A DNA stretch of 64,000 nt from contig JBALVO010000001.1 in the NCBI GenBank assembly GCA_036961445.1, forward strand, positions 1 through 64,000. Direction: 5' to 3'. The stretch's first letter is position 1, and the number at the start of each line of letters is the position of its first letter. The stretch is from JBALVO01 sp036961445 (lineage in GTDB: Bacteria > Pseudomonadota > Gammaproteobacteria > Pseudomonadales > Halieaceae). The position numbers and the translations under genes were made by a program. Below the pieces are notes generated by a model. It searched no databases. It was not told the origin of the DNA and saw nothing but the letters and a program-made list of their open reading frames with translations. This document shows positions 52,307 to 61,618 of this stretch, piece by piece.

Positions 52307-52918
52307 CTAGTTGCTTGCTATGCCCGTGGTGAATGCACTTTGCAGCAGCGGCGTGTCCCGATTTTGCCAGGCCCACAATATTGCCGGTGCCAGAGTGGGG
52401 ATTAGCAGTACATTCAGCTGGTAAAGTAGGGCGATGACATCCGCAGGCGGAACAAATACCTCAGACTGCGTGAAAAAAACCGCTCCCAGGTTAACCATAA
52501 GCTCTTTCAGGCACAGGCACAGCAGGCCAAATATAAAGAGCACATAGAGTGTAAGCAGCCCCCAGAATAATTTGCCCAGAGAGTCCTGCTTGGGTGTAGC
52601 GAAATGCAGGGCCGTGTAAAAAGGTAATGAATAGGACAGGATACGGGTATCCAGTTTGAACCCCAGCAGGTAGTCAGACTCCTGTGGTGCAACCAGTTTG
52701 CCGTTTAGCTCGCCAAATTCGGTCATCAATAATGCTTCAGGTCCCTGGGCATAAACTGCGTTGACGACATCGGGAAACCAGGCGGTCAATATCGTATTCA
52801 CAAAGCCGATGGCTGGCAGAGCCAGTGCCGCGCTGGCTGCCGTCCACAGGACAAAGCAGGGAATAAGCAGCACAAAAATAAACAACAAAAATTGGCGCAG
52901 ATAATGTTGTTCAGGCAT
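52307..52918 (-). CDS. Exosortase H-associated membrane protein
   Basis: 203 residues with about five hydrophobic segments (LLFIFVLLIPCFVLWTAAS, LPAIGFVNTILTAWF, WGLLTLYVLFIFGLLCLCL, YQLNVLLIPTLAPAILWAW) and a soluble region between segments two and three (GLNGKLVAPQES-like). Proteins of this type are encoded directly after xrtH in other genomes and are annotated as exosortase H-associated membrane proteins. The gene overlaps xrtH by 8 bp. Function is unknown; a partner in substrate processing or glycan coupling is inference. Confidence 0.8.
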   Translation of the reverse strand: MPEQHYLRQFLLFIFVLLIPCFVLWTAASAALALPAIGFVNTILTAWFPDVVNAVYAQGPEALLMTEFGELNGKLVAPQESDYLLGFKLDTRILSYSLPFYTALHFATPKQDSLGKLFWGLLTLYVLFIFGLLCLCLKELMVNLGAVFFTQSEVFVPPADVIALLYQLNVLLIPTLAPAILWAWQNRDTPLLQSAFTTGIASN

Positions 52919-53417
52919 TGGTGGGCTCTTGGGTTTGCACCTGATTGGACAAATAACGCAGATACACGATAAAAACGATCAGTACATCGAGCATTATCAA
53001 TACTGGCCACAGGTACAGGTGTATCCAGGTGAAGTATTCCAGATTCCAGTTGCCCAGATAAAACAGGCTGATAATGCGCACTATATTCATGGCTTGTACC
53101 GCCAGGAATCCAATTCCAACGACTGCCAGGCGCGCGCGCCAGGGGGCGGGAAAGGCGAGAACCGCCGCTATCAGTACGATAGTGGCTTCTACACCATTAC
53201 ACCCTGCTTCAATGGAAACGGCAAAACCGTTATCACCAAATTGCAGCACTTTGCCGTAGGCAATCACTGAACTGTCAAAGGGTAAAATTATGGCTGCGCT
53301 GATATTAGCCAACACCGTGGTGAAGGGGACGATCACATGTGCTTGAACCGGGCTCAGCATCTCAATGGTGAACAGGCCAACCAGCACCAGCAAAAAAACA
53401 ATAACGAAACGAGTCAC
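52911..53417 (-). CDS. xrtH: Exosortase H
   Basis: 168-residue polytopic membrane transpeptidase of the exosortase/archaeosortase family. The three family residues are visible: Cys73 in SIEAGCNGVEATI, Arg114 in MNIVRIISLFY and His133 in WIHLYLWPV. It cleaves C-terminal sorting tails (PEP-CTERM-like; XrtH is linked to IPTLxxWG-type tails) and is thought to pass proteins toward the surface. No such target gene is inside the window. It is downstream of an ABC/GldG/DUF4340 run on the same strand, 84 bp after DUF4340. Confidence 0.88.
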   Translation of the reverse strand: MTRFVIVFLLVLVGLFTIEMLSPVQAHVIVPFTTVLANISAAIILPFDSSVIAYGKVLQFGDNGFAVSIEAGCNGVEATIVLIAAVLAFPAPWRARLAVVGIGFLAVQAMNIVRIISLFYLGNWNLEYFTWIHLYLWPVLIMLDVLIVFIVYLRYLSNQVQTQEPTNA

Positions 53418-53501
53418 TAATGCAGCCCTCCATCAGGGGGAGTTGAGTGATTAAGCACAGACTGTATTGTAGCCAGACCCTGACGCTCATAAATGAAGCG
53501 T

Positions 53502-54404
53502 TTATTCACCATTCACCTCTCCGGAGATAAGTCGAAAGTCTATTCCGGTCAGTCGATCATAATCGTAAGCGCTGAGTCTGAATAGCAGGCTATATTCACT
53601 GCTGCTGATAAAATGTGCTTTTTCTACAGTGAATATTTCCAGCGTGACTTCGCCCGCCAGGCTTTGCACTTGCAAAACGAGGTCAGCTTCGGTGGTTGAC
53701 AAGTCACGTTGCAGGTCCTCTGAGGCCACGCCGTCAATCTGCATCGTGCGCAGTGCGCTGAGCAGTCCTTGCAGTTCGCGCTCGTCCGGTTTCAGCCCTG
53801 CTCCTGACACCCACTCACCGCTCGTGCGCTGCACGCTGTAGCTATCGGCGATAATGCTAAGCGGCGCGCGTACTTGTAGCAATCTGGGGTCCAGCCATGC
53901 ACCGCTGACCCCGGGGACGTCAAAGACATTGAAAGTGATACTGTAAATATCATCATGCCCTTTTTGGCGAGCGTGGTTCTTGCGAAAGGCGGGAGAGGTG
54001 CCCAGGTAGACCAGCGCCAGCTGTTCGTTGGCCGACAGCAGCGCCAGGCTGCGTTGGTAATGGTAGTCCGCCACCTGGAATCTTTGGCGTGCGGCAATAG
54101 ATTGAGCTATAGGCCAACCATTGTCCTGGTCAGTAATAGCAGCCAGCAGCTTGTTGATTTTGTGCGGGTCCGCGGGCAGATGCTCCAGTTCTGGCAGCAC
54201 CCAGTGCCCCCCGATTTTCTGCAGCACGGCTTCGTTGTCGTATTCGTCTCCTATGCGCACTTCATCGATGTCCTGCGGGCTCAAAGAGAGCAGGTGCCGA
54301 TGAGCTGGCTGCTCCAATAAGGCCTGGTCTGGCCAGTAGACGGCAGTAATAATTCCGCACTGGATAAGAAGTATCAGCAATAAGCTGGTGACCGAGCGCG
54401 TCAC
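53502..54404 (-). CDS. DUF4340 protein of the GldFG-type ABC system
   Basis: 300 residues; the start is GTG 54404, which overlaps the upstream stop as GTGA. One N-terminal membrane segment (SLLLILLIQCGIITAVYW) anchors a large periplasmic domain: LSLSPQDIDEVRIGDEYDNEAVL, VLPELEHLPADPHKINKLLAAI, and a C-terminal beta-rich half with LEIFTVEKAHFISSSEYSLLF. DUF4340 genes follow GldG-like genes in many proteobacteria. The function is unknown; an export or assembly role with the ABC transporter is inferred. Confidence 0.9.
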   Translation of the reverse strand: MTRSVTSLLLILLIQCGIITAVYWPDQALLEQPAHRHLLSLSPQDIDEVRIGDEYDNEAVLQKIGGHWVLPELEHLPADPHKINKLLAAITDQDNGWPIAQSIAARQRFQVADYHYQRSLALLSANEQLALVYLGTSPAFRKNHARQKGHDDIYSITFNVFDVPGVSGAWLDPRLLQVRAPLSIIADSYSVQRTSGEWVSGAGLKPDERELQGLLSALRTMQIDGVASEDLQRDLSTTEADLVLQVQSLAGEVTLEIFTVEKAHFISSSEYSLLFRLSAYDYDRLTGIDFRLISGEVNGE

Positions 54405-57262
54405 AGTGCCAGGCCTTTGGCATACTTGCGTCGCCGCAATCTTTTCCGCAGCCCGTGTGCGCCCGCCAGTAGTAGCAGCCACAAAATGGCCAGAGCGTAA
54501 TTTATGTACTCGATAATTATCTGTGCCTTGCGCTCCATGGGTGGCAGTGTGCGATTAAAATGTGCCCGGGAACGAATTTCCAGCAATTGGTCGTCCTGTA
54601 GCGACCAGTCCAGGGTATTTAAAAACAACTCCAGTGGCCCCAGGTATTGTGTGCCAGCGGCGGTGACCTGGGCATTCAGGATCTGGTCATCCATAAAGTC
54701 GTTGGAAGCGAATAGCACTATGCGGGCCGATTCCGGAGAGTGCTGTACGAGGCTGGTGACACCTGGCCCGCTGTACATTGGGGTATCTTCATCGATGTTA
54801 TTGAGGGGGTGAGCGCTGTCGGTAAAAAAAGATTTGAAGCGACCTTGCACCACTATGCCCAGGGTTTCTGCTTGCTGGCTGGTGTTCTGGGGGCGAAAAC
54901 TGCTGAGTCCGTCTGGACCCATACTGGGCATGACATCCATGCCGTTACTACGCCATGACAATGCGGAGCTCTCCAGCAGTTCTGTGATGCGGTTTGCATT
55001 GTCGCGGCCAATGGTAATGGGCGAGGCCCATGCCATGGTCAATTGGGGTAGCTTGCCGGTTACCGGGTGTTCCGGGGCTAATCCCGGGGTGCGCAGATCA
55101 ATGAAGTACGGATAGTCGATCATCTGTACATCTTGAAATTCATAATCGCCTGACGTCCTGGTAATCGGCGCAGGAAACGCCGAATTCTGCTTATCCAATA
55201 CCAGTGAGTCGTCTATCTCGATATGGTGAGACGCCAACCACTGCTGTAGTCCGCTGTTGTAGTCCCGCATGTGTATTTGCCCGCCACTGATCTCTGCAGT
55301 GAAAGGCGATGTTGCCAAAATGACGGTACCACCGCGCATCAGGAACTGGTCGATAGCAAAGACTGATTTTTCATCCAACTGATGTGGGGCTACTACCGCC
55401 AGTATATCTGCCTCGGGTGTAACGCCACCGTCGGACAAATCTTCCAGACGAATACTATAGTCGCGGGTGATGGCACGTTCCAGATTGACGAAAGTGGGCC
55501 CGCCCAGTTGGTATTGGGCCATTTGCTGGTTTACCTTGGGTGTGACCAGGGCCACAGTACTGGTAAAACCACTGGCAAAGCGCTTTAGTCCTGCGTCCAG
55601 TAACAACTTAAATGCAGCGGGATCGAAATCATCGGTGGGCAATTGCACAACTTGTCGCGTATCGGCCAGCGTCAGGTAGAAGAAAAATTCCTGATCCTGG
55701 TCAAGCGATGCGACCATGGGTTTGAAGCCCCATTCATCAGCTATTTGGTGGGCAACTATGCCGTCGCGAGCTTCAGGTTCTATAAATCGTACGCTGAACT
55801 TTTCGCCTGCGTGGCTGGAGGCCAATTCCAGCTGCGCTTTAATCGAGTCTTTGTAGGCCAGCAGTTGCTCGGGCAATAGGGCGTCACCAGAGACATAACC
55901 GATAAATTCCACCGGCTCGTCCAGGCCCTCGAACAGGTCGCCGCCCATGCGGTAGTTGTACAGTACGTCTTTAATGGCGCGGGTAATATCGTATTCCGGA
56001 TTACGCAATAGCACTTCAGCGTCGCCGTTGGTGGCCGTGCGTACTTCAATCAGGTCGGAAAAGCTCAAGGTTTCATGTTCGTTGCCATAGCTCACCAGGA
56101 TGTTGAAATAGGAATTCACCAGTGCCGCCTGATAGCGATCGGCTACCTGAAAGGGGGTGGCGGAAATCCCATAGCGCTCGTTCGCTTCGCGTTCCAATTC
56201 CGGCTCCAGGGCCGGGTCGATGATCTCGATGTTTACATTGCCCCTGCCGGCAACTTCATATTCCCTGATCAGGTCGCGTAGCTGTGGCACCAGAGGGGCT
56301 AACAAGGGATGGGTCTTGGCGCTGAAGTAGCCGCGAATCAACAATGGTTCCTGCAATTGATCCAGGAAGTCATGGGTAGGCTGGGAAATACTGTATAGCT
56401 TGCCTTTGGTCATATCCAGTCGCAGAGCATCGATACGATCCAGCCAGATATTGGCCAGTACCAGGTTAACCAGCAACAGCATGGTAGCGGTGCGCCAGTG
56501 ACGATGACGTGCGGTTGAGACTGCCTTGGCCCAGCGCTCTTTTTCCAGTACATAGACGTTGAGTGCCAGGAAACCTGCGATCAGGCTCAGGTAATACAAT
56601 AGATCGCGCAGATCGAGAACCCCGCGGGTAATACTATCAAAGCGCGAACCACTGCCCAGCAAGCGTAATGTCTCGCCGATTTGGTTATCAAAAAAGTCGG
56701 TGATGGTAACGCTGCCCAGCAAATACAATGTCCCGCAAAGGCTAACTGTGCCAATCAGGCTGACAATGGGGTTATCGGTGCGTGCGGATATGAATAAACC
56801 GGCGCTGAGATAGGCGGCTCCAAGTAGGGCGGCGGCAAGATAACCGGCCACTACCGGCCCCCAGTCCAGGTCGGCCATCAACGATACGGTCACGGGTAGC
56901 GGCAGTGTGCAAATCAGGGCGAGCAGCAGGAGTGTAAAACAGGCGCGGAATTTCCCCACAACAAAGCGCCACAAGCTGACCGGTTGGGTCATTACATGTT
57001 CCAGCGTACCGGTGCGGCGTTCTTCGCTCCACATGCGCATGGTTAGCGCTGCGCAGAGAAATATCAGCAGGATTGGCATCCACTCGAACAGGGGGCGAAT
57101 GTCGGCAATATTGCGCGCAAAGAATGATTCCACCCAGAAAAATATGAACAGCGTGATCGCGGCAAAACAGCCCAGGAACAACCAGGCCACCGGCGAAGCA
57201 AAAAATAAGCGGACTTCTTTTTGCGCCACTCGACGTGAAACTGAATCAGTCAACATCGGCAT
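54401..57262 (-). CDS. Fused ABC-2 permease (GldF-like) and GldG-like auxiliary protein
   Basis: 953 residues from ATG 57262 (MPMLTDSVSRRVAQ). Residues about 25-260 are an ABC-2 permease with six hydrophobic segments and the family motif MRMWSEERRTGTLEHVMTQPVSL. Next comes a GldG-type extracytoplasmic domain (FLDQLQEPLLIRGYFSAKTHP, VTPEADILAVVAPHQLDEKS, FAIDQFLMRGGTVILATSPF) and a final anchor at YALAILWLLLLAGAHGL with a basic tail. In Bacteroidetes these are two proteins. It overlaps the ATPase gene by 17 bp and DUF4340 by 4 bp. Confidence 0.9.
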   Translation of the reverse strand: MPMLTDSVSRRVAQKEVRLFFASPVAWLFLGCFAAITLFIFFWVESFFARNIADIRPLFEWMPILLIFLCAALTMRMWSEERRTGTLEHVMTQPVSLWRFVVGKFRACFTLLLLALICTLPLPVTVSLMADLDWGPVVAGYLAAALLGAAYLSAGLFISARTDNPIVSLIGTVSLCGTLYLLGSVTITDFFDNQIGETLRLLGSGSRFDSITRGVLDLRDLLYYLSLIAGFLALNVYVLEKERWAKAVSTARHRHWRTATMLLLVNLVLANIWLDRIDALRLDMTKGKLYSISQPTHDFLDQLQEPLLIRGYFSAKTHPLLAPLVPQLRDLIREYEVAGRGNVNIEIIDPALEPELEREANERYGISATPFQVADRYQAALVNSYFNILVSYGNEHETLSFSDLIEVRTATNGDAEVLLRNPEYDITRAIKDVLYNYRMGGDLFEGLDEPVEFIGYVSGDALLPEQLLAYKDSIKAQLELASSHAGEKFSVRFIEPEARDGIVAHQIADEWGFKPMVASLDQDQEFFFYLTLADTRQVVQLPTDDFDPAAFKLLLDAGLKRFASGFTSTVALVTPKVNQQMAQYQLGGPTFVNLERAITRDYSIRLEDLSDGGVTPEADILAVVAPHQLDEKSVFAIDQFLMRGGTVILATSPFTAEISGGQIHMRDYNSGLQQWLASHHIEIDDSLVLDKQNSAFPAPITRTSGDYEFQDVQMIDYPYFIDLRTPGLAPEHPVTGKLPQLTMAWASPITIGRDNANRITELLESSALSWRSNGMDVMPSMGPDGLSSFRPQNTSQQAETLGIVVQGRFKSFFTDSAHPLNNIDEDTPMYSGPGVTSLVQHSPESARIVLFASNDFMDDQILNAQVTAAGTQYLGPLELFLNTLDWSLQDDQLLEIRSRAHFNRTLPPMERKAQIIIEYINYALAILWLLLLAGAHGLRKRLRRRKYAKGLAL

Positions 57263-58178
57263 TAATCTCCCGAAAGATGCTGTCCAGACCCTTGGCCACA
57301 CGCTGCAGTTGATAAAGGCGAGCGCCGGCCCTGATAACACACTGGGCGATATTGTTTGCGGCGGTGTCCATGTCCGAGTTCGGGTGAAGATCCAGGGTAA
57401 ATTGCATTATCCCGGGCTCTGAGGAACCCTGGACGATCGCTGCCACCTGAGGCATTCGTTGCAGATACGAGGCCAATGATTCCGCCGCGTTGTCGGTGCG
57501 CAATAGCAATGATGTGCTGTGATGCAGAGCATGTAAGTGCTGGTCCAGGGCCAGACGTCCATTGCGCAACATTAATACCCGGTCACAGACAGCATCCACT
57601 TCCTGCATGATGTGGGTTGACAATATGACCGTAGCGCGGCGCGCCAGTTTCTTGATTAATTGGCGCATGTGTTCGGTCTGGTTGGGGTCCAGTCCATTGG
57701 TCGGTTCATCCAGGATCAGTAAACGGGGTTTACCCAGAATTGCCTGAGCGACTCCTACACGTTGACGCAGACCGCGTGACAATGTGCTTATCTTGTCCAG
57801 CGCCCTTGGCGCCAGATCTGTGGCTAGCAGCACTTCGCGCACCGACTGGTAGCGCGCTGCAGCAGGGACACCTTTCAATGTGGCAGCGTATTCCAGATAA
57901 TCCGCGACCAGCATGTCCGGGTAGACCGGGAGATTTTCTGGCAGATATCCTAGCTGTTGCTGAACGGTGTGTGCATGGGTAGATAGCTCGACGCCGCCAA
58001 TGGAGATAGAGCCAGCGGTGGGTTCGAGATAGCCGCTGAGCATCCTCATTATCGTGGTCTTGCCCGCCCCGTTGTGTCCCAGTAGCCCGACGATCTCACT
58101 TTTGCCGATATGGAAAGACACGTTGTCCACAGCGGTGGTTTTGTCGTAGCGACGTGTCAGGGATTGCACTTCAATCAT
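57246..58178 (-). CDS. ABC transporter ATP-binding protein (GldA-type)
   Basis: 310-residue cytoplasmic ATPase. Walker A GHNGAGKTT, signature LSRGLRQRVGVAQA, Walker B RLLILDEPTNGLD and the switch His in ILSTHIMQEVD are intact; a C-terminal domain of about 90 residues (LHHSTSLLLRTDNAAESLAS) resembles regulatory tails of ABC-2 drug and gliding-type ATPases. It heads the leftward run ATPase-permease/GldG-DUF4340. In Flavobacterium the homologous GldAFG complex supports motility and secretion; its substrate here is unknown. Confidence 0.94.
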   Translation of the reverse strand: MIEVQSLTRRYDKTTAVDNVSFHIGKSEIVGLLGHNGAGKTTIMRMLSGYLEPTAGSISIGGVELSTHAHTVQQQLGYLPENLPVYPDMLVADYLEYAATLKGVPAAARYQSVREVLLATDLAPRALDKISTLSRGLRQRVGVAQAILGKPRLLILDEPTNGLDPNQTEHMRQLIKKLARRATVILSTHIMQEVDAVCDRVLMLRNGRLALDQHLHALHHSTSLLLRTDNAAESLASYLQRMPQVAAIVQGSSEPGIMQFTLDLHPNSDMDTAANNIAQCVIRAGARLYQLQRVAKGLDSIFREINADVD

Positions 58179-58252
58179 ACAGTCAGGGTGTCTTGTCTAA
58201 AGTGGGTCGTTCATAGGCTTCAGCCAGACAGCACAAGTAACGGCTGCTGGCC

Positions 58253-59011
58253 TCAGAAGTTGAATAATAACTTAAAAATAAAGGCAACGAGTACCAGATT
58301 GAGTATCAGGCGAATCAGGTTCTCGCCTTTACTGACTGAAAAATGCGCGCCCAGGTAGCCGCCAATCGAATTCCCCAGCGCCAGCGCCAAGCCTACGGCC
58401 CACATTATTTCCACCTGGCTGGCATAAATAGCCAAAGCTACGATGGTGTACACGGCGACGATAAAGACCTTGTGCATATTGGTCCGCACCAGATCCAGGC
58501 CCATGACCCGGTTGAGTACCGGCATTATAATAAAACCCACTCCGATCTGAATAAACCCACCCCAGAAGCCCACTACTACCATTAGCAGGTGGCCGTTGAG
58601 CATTTGCCTGCCCGTGGGTTGGTGGTCCTTAGACTGCTCGGTAGCGCCTTTGTCGAAGTGCATTACCAGCATGACGCCCAGCATGATGAGAGCTAGAATC
58701 CGATTGAACCAGACGCCATCAAGCTGTGTACCCAGCAGTGCTCCTGCTGCGGCACCCGGGACAGCGCAGGCGGCCAGGCTTAGGCTTAGTTTGAAATCCC
58801 GAAATCCGCGTCGGGCAAACGTGGCGATTGCAGTAATGTTTTGAGCCAGGATGGCGATGCGGTTAGTGCCATTGGCCGCTGGCCCGGGTAGGCCCATGAA
58901 CAGCAGGACTGGAACGGTGATCAGTGAGCCGCCGCCGGCCATTACATTGAGAAAGCCGGCGAGGATGCCGACCGTAACCAGTAGTCCGCCTTGCCAGAGC
59001 TCGAACTCCAA
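58253..59011 (-). CDS. TauE/SafE-type membrane permease
   Basis: 252 residues with about eight hydrophobic segments and the family FLNVMAGGGSLITVPVLLFMG and GGYLGAHFSVSKGENLIRLIL. It starts at TTG 59011, with GGAAGA upstream and 2 bp after the gorA stop, so translational coupling is likely. TauE/SafE proteins export sulfite or organosulfonates such as sulfoacetate; here the co-transcribed glutathione reductase makes a sulfur or redox role plausible, but that is inference. Confidence 0.88.
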   Translation of the reverse strand: MEFELWQGGLLVTVGILAGFLNVMAGGGSLITVPVLLFMGLPGPAANGTNRIAILAQNITAIATFARRGFRDFKLSLSLAACAVPGAAAGALLGTQLDGVWFNRILALIMLGVMLVMHFDKGATEQSKDHQPTGRQMLNGHLLMVVVGFWGGFIQIGVGFIIMPVLNRVMGLDLVRTNMHKVFIVAVYTIVALAIYASQVEIMWAVGLALALGNSIGGYLGAHFSVSKGENLIRLILNLVLVAFIFKLLFNF

Positions 59012-59013
59012 CG

Positions 59014-60372
59014 CTAGTCTTCCGTCCAGGGCTCGCGCATGGTGACAAATTCTTCCGCCGCGGTGGGGTGTATGCCAATGGTGCTGTCGAAATTCGCCTT
59101 GGTGGCCCCGGCTCTCAGGGCGATGGCGATACCTTGCATGATCTCACCGGCATCCGGTCCCATCATGTGCACACCCACGACTCGGTCACTGGCCTGATCG
59201 ACTATCAACTTCATGAAGGTTTTTTCATCCCTGCCACTAATGGTGTGCTTCATTGGCTTGAAGGTCGATTTGAACACCACGATATTGCCAAATTCAGCCT
59301 GTGCCTGCTCCTCGGTAAATCCCACAGTGCCGATATTGGGCTGACTAAATACCGCGGTGGGTATGAAGTCATACTCCACCTGGTTTTCCAGGGCACCAAA
59401 TTGGCGGCGAGCAAAGGACATGCCCTCAGCCAGGGCTACCGGGGTCAGTTCCATGCCACCGGTGACATCACCCAGGGCAAAAATACTGGGTTCAGTACTG
59501 CGGTATTGTTCGTCCACGACAATAGTGCCACCGTCACTGACTTTCACATTGACGTTTTCCAGGCCCAAACCTTCCAGGTTGGCTTTGCGACCGGTGGCGT
59601 ACAACACCGCATCTGCCTCCACGGTAGAGCCATCGGTTAGCTGGATTTGCAGGCCAGAGGCGGCGCGAGTGATGGACTCCACATTAACCTCAAAGCGCAG
59701 GTCCACCCCGCTCTTGGCAATTTCCTGGGCGGCGTGAGCCCGAATGTCGGAGTCAAAACCCCGCAGGAATAAAGGTCCCCGGTAGAATTGGGTTACTTGT
59801 GCGCCCAGTCCGTTAAAGATGCCGGCGAATTCAACCGCGATATAGCCGCCCCCAACAATCACCAGGCGCTGCGGAAAGGCTTCCAGATCGAAAATTTCGT
59901 TGGAGGTTATGGCGTATTCACTGCCGGGAAACTCGGGAACATGTGGCCAGCCGCCGGTGGCGATCAGAAGCTTACCAGCAGAATAGCGTTGTTCCCCAAC
60001 CGCTACCGTATGGGCATCAACGATGCGTGCCCGGCCTTCTATCACCTGTGCGTTAACGCCGGACAGCAGATTCCGGTAGATGGCGTTCAAGCGGGATATT
60101 TCGGTCTTTTTGTTGTCGCGTAACGTGGCCCAGGTGAACTGTGGTGTTGCGCTGTCCCAGCCGAAGCCCTGTGCATCCTTGAAACCTTTGCCATACTCCG
60201 CCGCATAGACATAGAGTTTTTTCGGCACACAACCGACATTGACGCAGGTTCCGCCCATATATCGGTCCTCAGCTACTGCAACGCGTGCGCCAAAACTCGA
60301 TGCCATGCGCGCTGCCCGCACGCCCCCCGAGCCCGCACCAATCACCAACAGGTCATAGTCATAATCAGTCAT
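59014..60372 (-). CDS. gorA: Glutathione-disulfide reductase
   Basis: 452-residue NADPH-dependent flavoprotein that reduces GSSG to GSH. FAD motif is LLVIGAGSGGVRAARMA; the redox-active pair is Cys43/Cys48 in GGTCVNVGCVPKKL; NADPH motif VIVGGGYIAVEFAG; catalytic His-Glu in GIHPTAAEEFVTMREP. Length and motifs match GorA rather than mercuric reductase or trypanothione reductase. It overlaps the DAHP synthase gene by 8 bp and is followed by the TauE/SafE gene after 2 bp. Confidence 0.96.
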   Translation of the reverse strand: MTDYDYDLLVIGAGSGGVRAARMASSFGARVAVAEDRYMGGTCVNVGCVPKKLYVYAAEYGKGFKDAQGFGWDSATPQFTWATLRDNKKTEISRLNAIYRNLLSGVNAQVIEGRARIVDAHTVAVGEQRYSAGKLLIATGGWPHVPEFPGSEYAITSNEIFDLEAFPQRLVIVGGGYIAVEFAGIFNGLGAQVTQFYRGPLFLRGFDSDIRAHAAQEIAKSGVDLRFEVNVESITRAASGLQIQLTDGSTVEADAVLYATGRKANLEGLGLENVNVKVSDGGTIVVDEQYRSTEPSIFALGDVTGGMELTPVALAEGMSFARRQFGALENQVEYDFIPTAVFSQPNIGTVGFTEEQAQAEFGNIVVFKSTFKPMKHTISGRDEKTFMKLIVDQASDRVVGVHMMGPDAGEIMQGIAIALRAGATKANFDSTIGIHPTAAEEFVTMREPWTED

Positions 60373-61432
60373 GGTGCACTCCGTTTTTTCTGACCGCTGC
60401 TGTGAGTAACTGCAGTAATGGTTCAGTTTCTTTTAATGAGAGACAGGCATCAGTGATGCTCTGCCCGTAGGTAAGCTCTTGGCCGGAGATTACTGATTGA
60501 GTTCCACCTAAAAGATGGCTTTCCAGCATTACTCCGCGGATAGCGCTTTGCCCCTGTTCTATCTGGTCACACACAGAGGAAATCACCTCTGCCTGGCGGG
60601 TTGGGTCTTTTTCGCTGTTACCGTGGCTGCAGTCAATAATAACGGCAGGTGTCAGGTCTTTGCTGGCCAGTGCCACAGCGGCATCGTGTACATCCTGCGC
60701 GTGGTAATTGGGCCCCGTCGGCTTGCCGCCGCGTAAGATCAGGTAGCCATGCAGGTTGCCCCTGGACTGCAGGATGGCAGGGGTGCCTTCCTTGGTGATC
60801 GAGGGAAACCAATGGCTGTGCCGTGCTGAGCGTATGGCGTCTATGGCCACGTCGATCTGCCCGTTAGTGGCATTTTTGAAACCAACGGGCATGGACAACC
60901 CCGATGCTAGCTCACGATGAATCTGGCTTTCTACGGTCCTTGCACCGATGGCCCCAAAACTCACCAATTCTGCGTAATACTGACCAAAAATGGTATCGAG
61001 AAACTCACTGGCTGCGGGCAGCCCAATCTCTGCCACGTCTAGCAATACTTTGCGTGCCAGGCGCAGGCCCTTGTTGATGTGAAAACTGTTGTCCAGATCG
61101 GGGTCGTTGATGAGCCCCTTCCAGCCTATTACGGTTCTTGGTTTTTCAAAATACACCCGCAGTACCGGCACTATGGCATCTGCAAGCGGCTCGCAGATAG
61201 TTTTGAACTGCGCTGCAAAGTCCAGCAGAGCGTCAGGATCATGTACCGAGCAGGGGCCAACTATCGCCAGTAGTCGCGGATCGCGGCCGGATAGCACATT
61301 TTCTATCGTGTGGCGCGAGTCTGCTATAAATTGCGCCCGTGGCTCGGGTAACGGTAGTTCCTCAGCCAGCACCCACGGGGTGATTAGCGGTTGTGCGTTG
61401 CCAATACGGACATCATCTGTGGATCTTTTCAT
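60365..61432 (-). CDS. 3-deoxy-7-phosphoheptulonate (DAHP) synthase, class I
   Basis: 355 residues from ATG 61432 (MKRSTDDVRIGNAQPLITP). It condenses PEP and erythrose 4-phosphate, the first step of the shikimate pathway. Class I AroG/F/H motifs: LLAIVGPCSVHDPDALLDFA, YFEKPRTVIGWKGLINDP, GAIGARTVESQIHRELASGLSMPVGFKN and IDCSHGNSEKDPTRQ. Which of the three feedback types (Phe, Tyr, Trp) applies cannot be read reliably. It overlaps gorA, an odd metabolic pairing, in one leftward run. Confidence 0.95.
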   Translation of the reverse strand: MKRSTDDVRIGNAQPLITPWVLAEELPLPEPRAQFIADSRHTIENVLSGRDPRLLAIVGPCSVHDPDALLDFAAQFKTICEPLADAIVPVLRVYFEKPRTVIGWKGLINDPDLDNSFHINKGLRLARKVLLDVAEIGLPAASEFLDTIFGQYYAELVSFGAIGARTVESQIHRELASGLSMPVGFKNATNGQIDVAIDAIRSARHSHWFPSITKEGTPAILQSRGNLHGYLILRGGKPTGPNYHAQDVHDAAVALASKDLTPAVIIDCSHGNSEKDPTRQAEVISSVCDQIEQGQSAIRGVMLESHLLGGTQSVISGQELTYGQSITDACLSLKETEPLLQLLTAAVRKNGVHHD

Positions 61433-61570
61433 ATGCTCGCCAAAAAACTGGGATGTAGGTGAGTCGGCAAAACGCCTTGGTAGGCTGCTGTGGCTACCGT
61501 GCTTATCGAATGGCAATAAAAATATGGCCTATAAGGATAGTAAGTGCTTACAAGCGACTGTTTTTCAGGT

Positions 61571-61596
61571 AGCAAAAGGGGCGAATCTTTCGCCCC
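61571..61596 (-). terminator. Intrinsic terminator after two-zinc-ribbon gene
   Basis: On the minus strand GGGGCGAA and TTCGCCCC form an 8-bp stem with a 3-base loop, followed by TTTT. It lies 22 bp after the stop at 61619 and separates that gene from the DAHP synthase gene. Confidence 0.88.
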
Positions 61597-61618
61597 TGCT
61601 GATGTCTGCTACCCTGGT

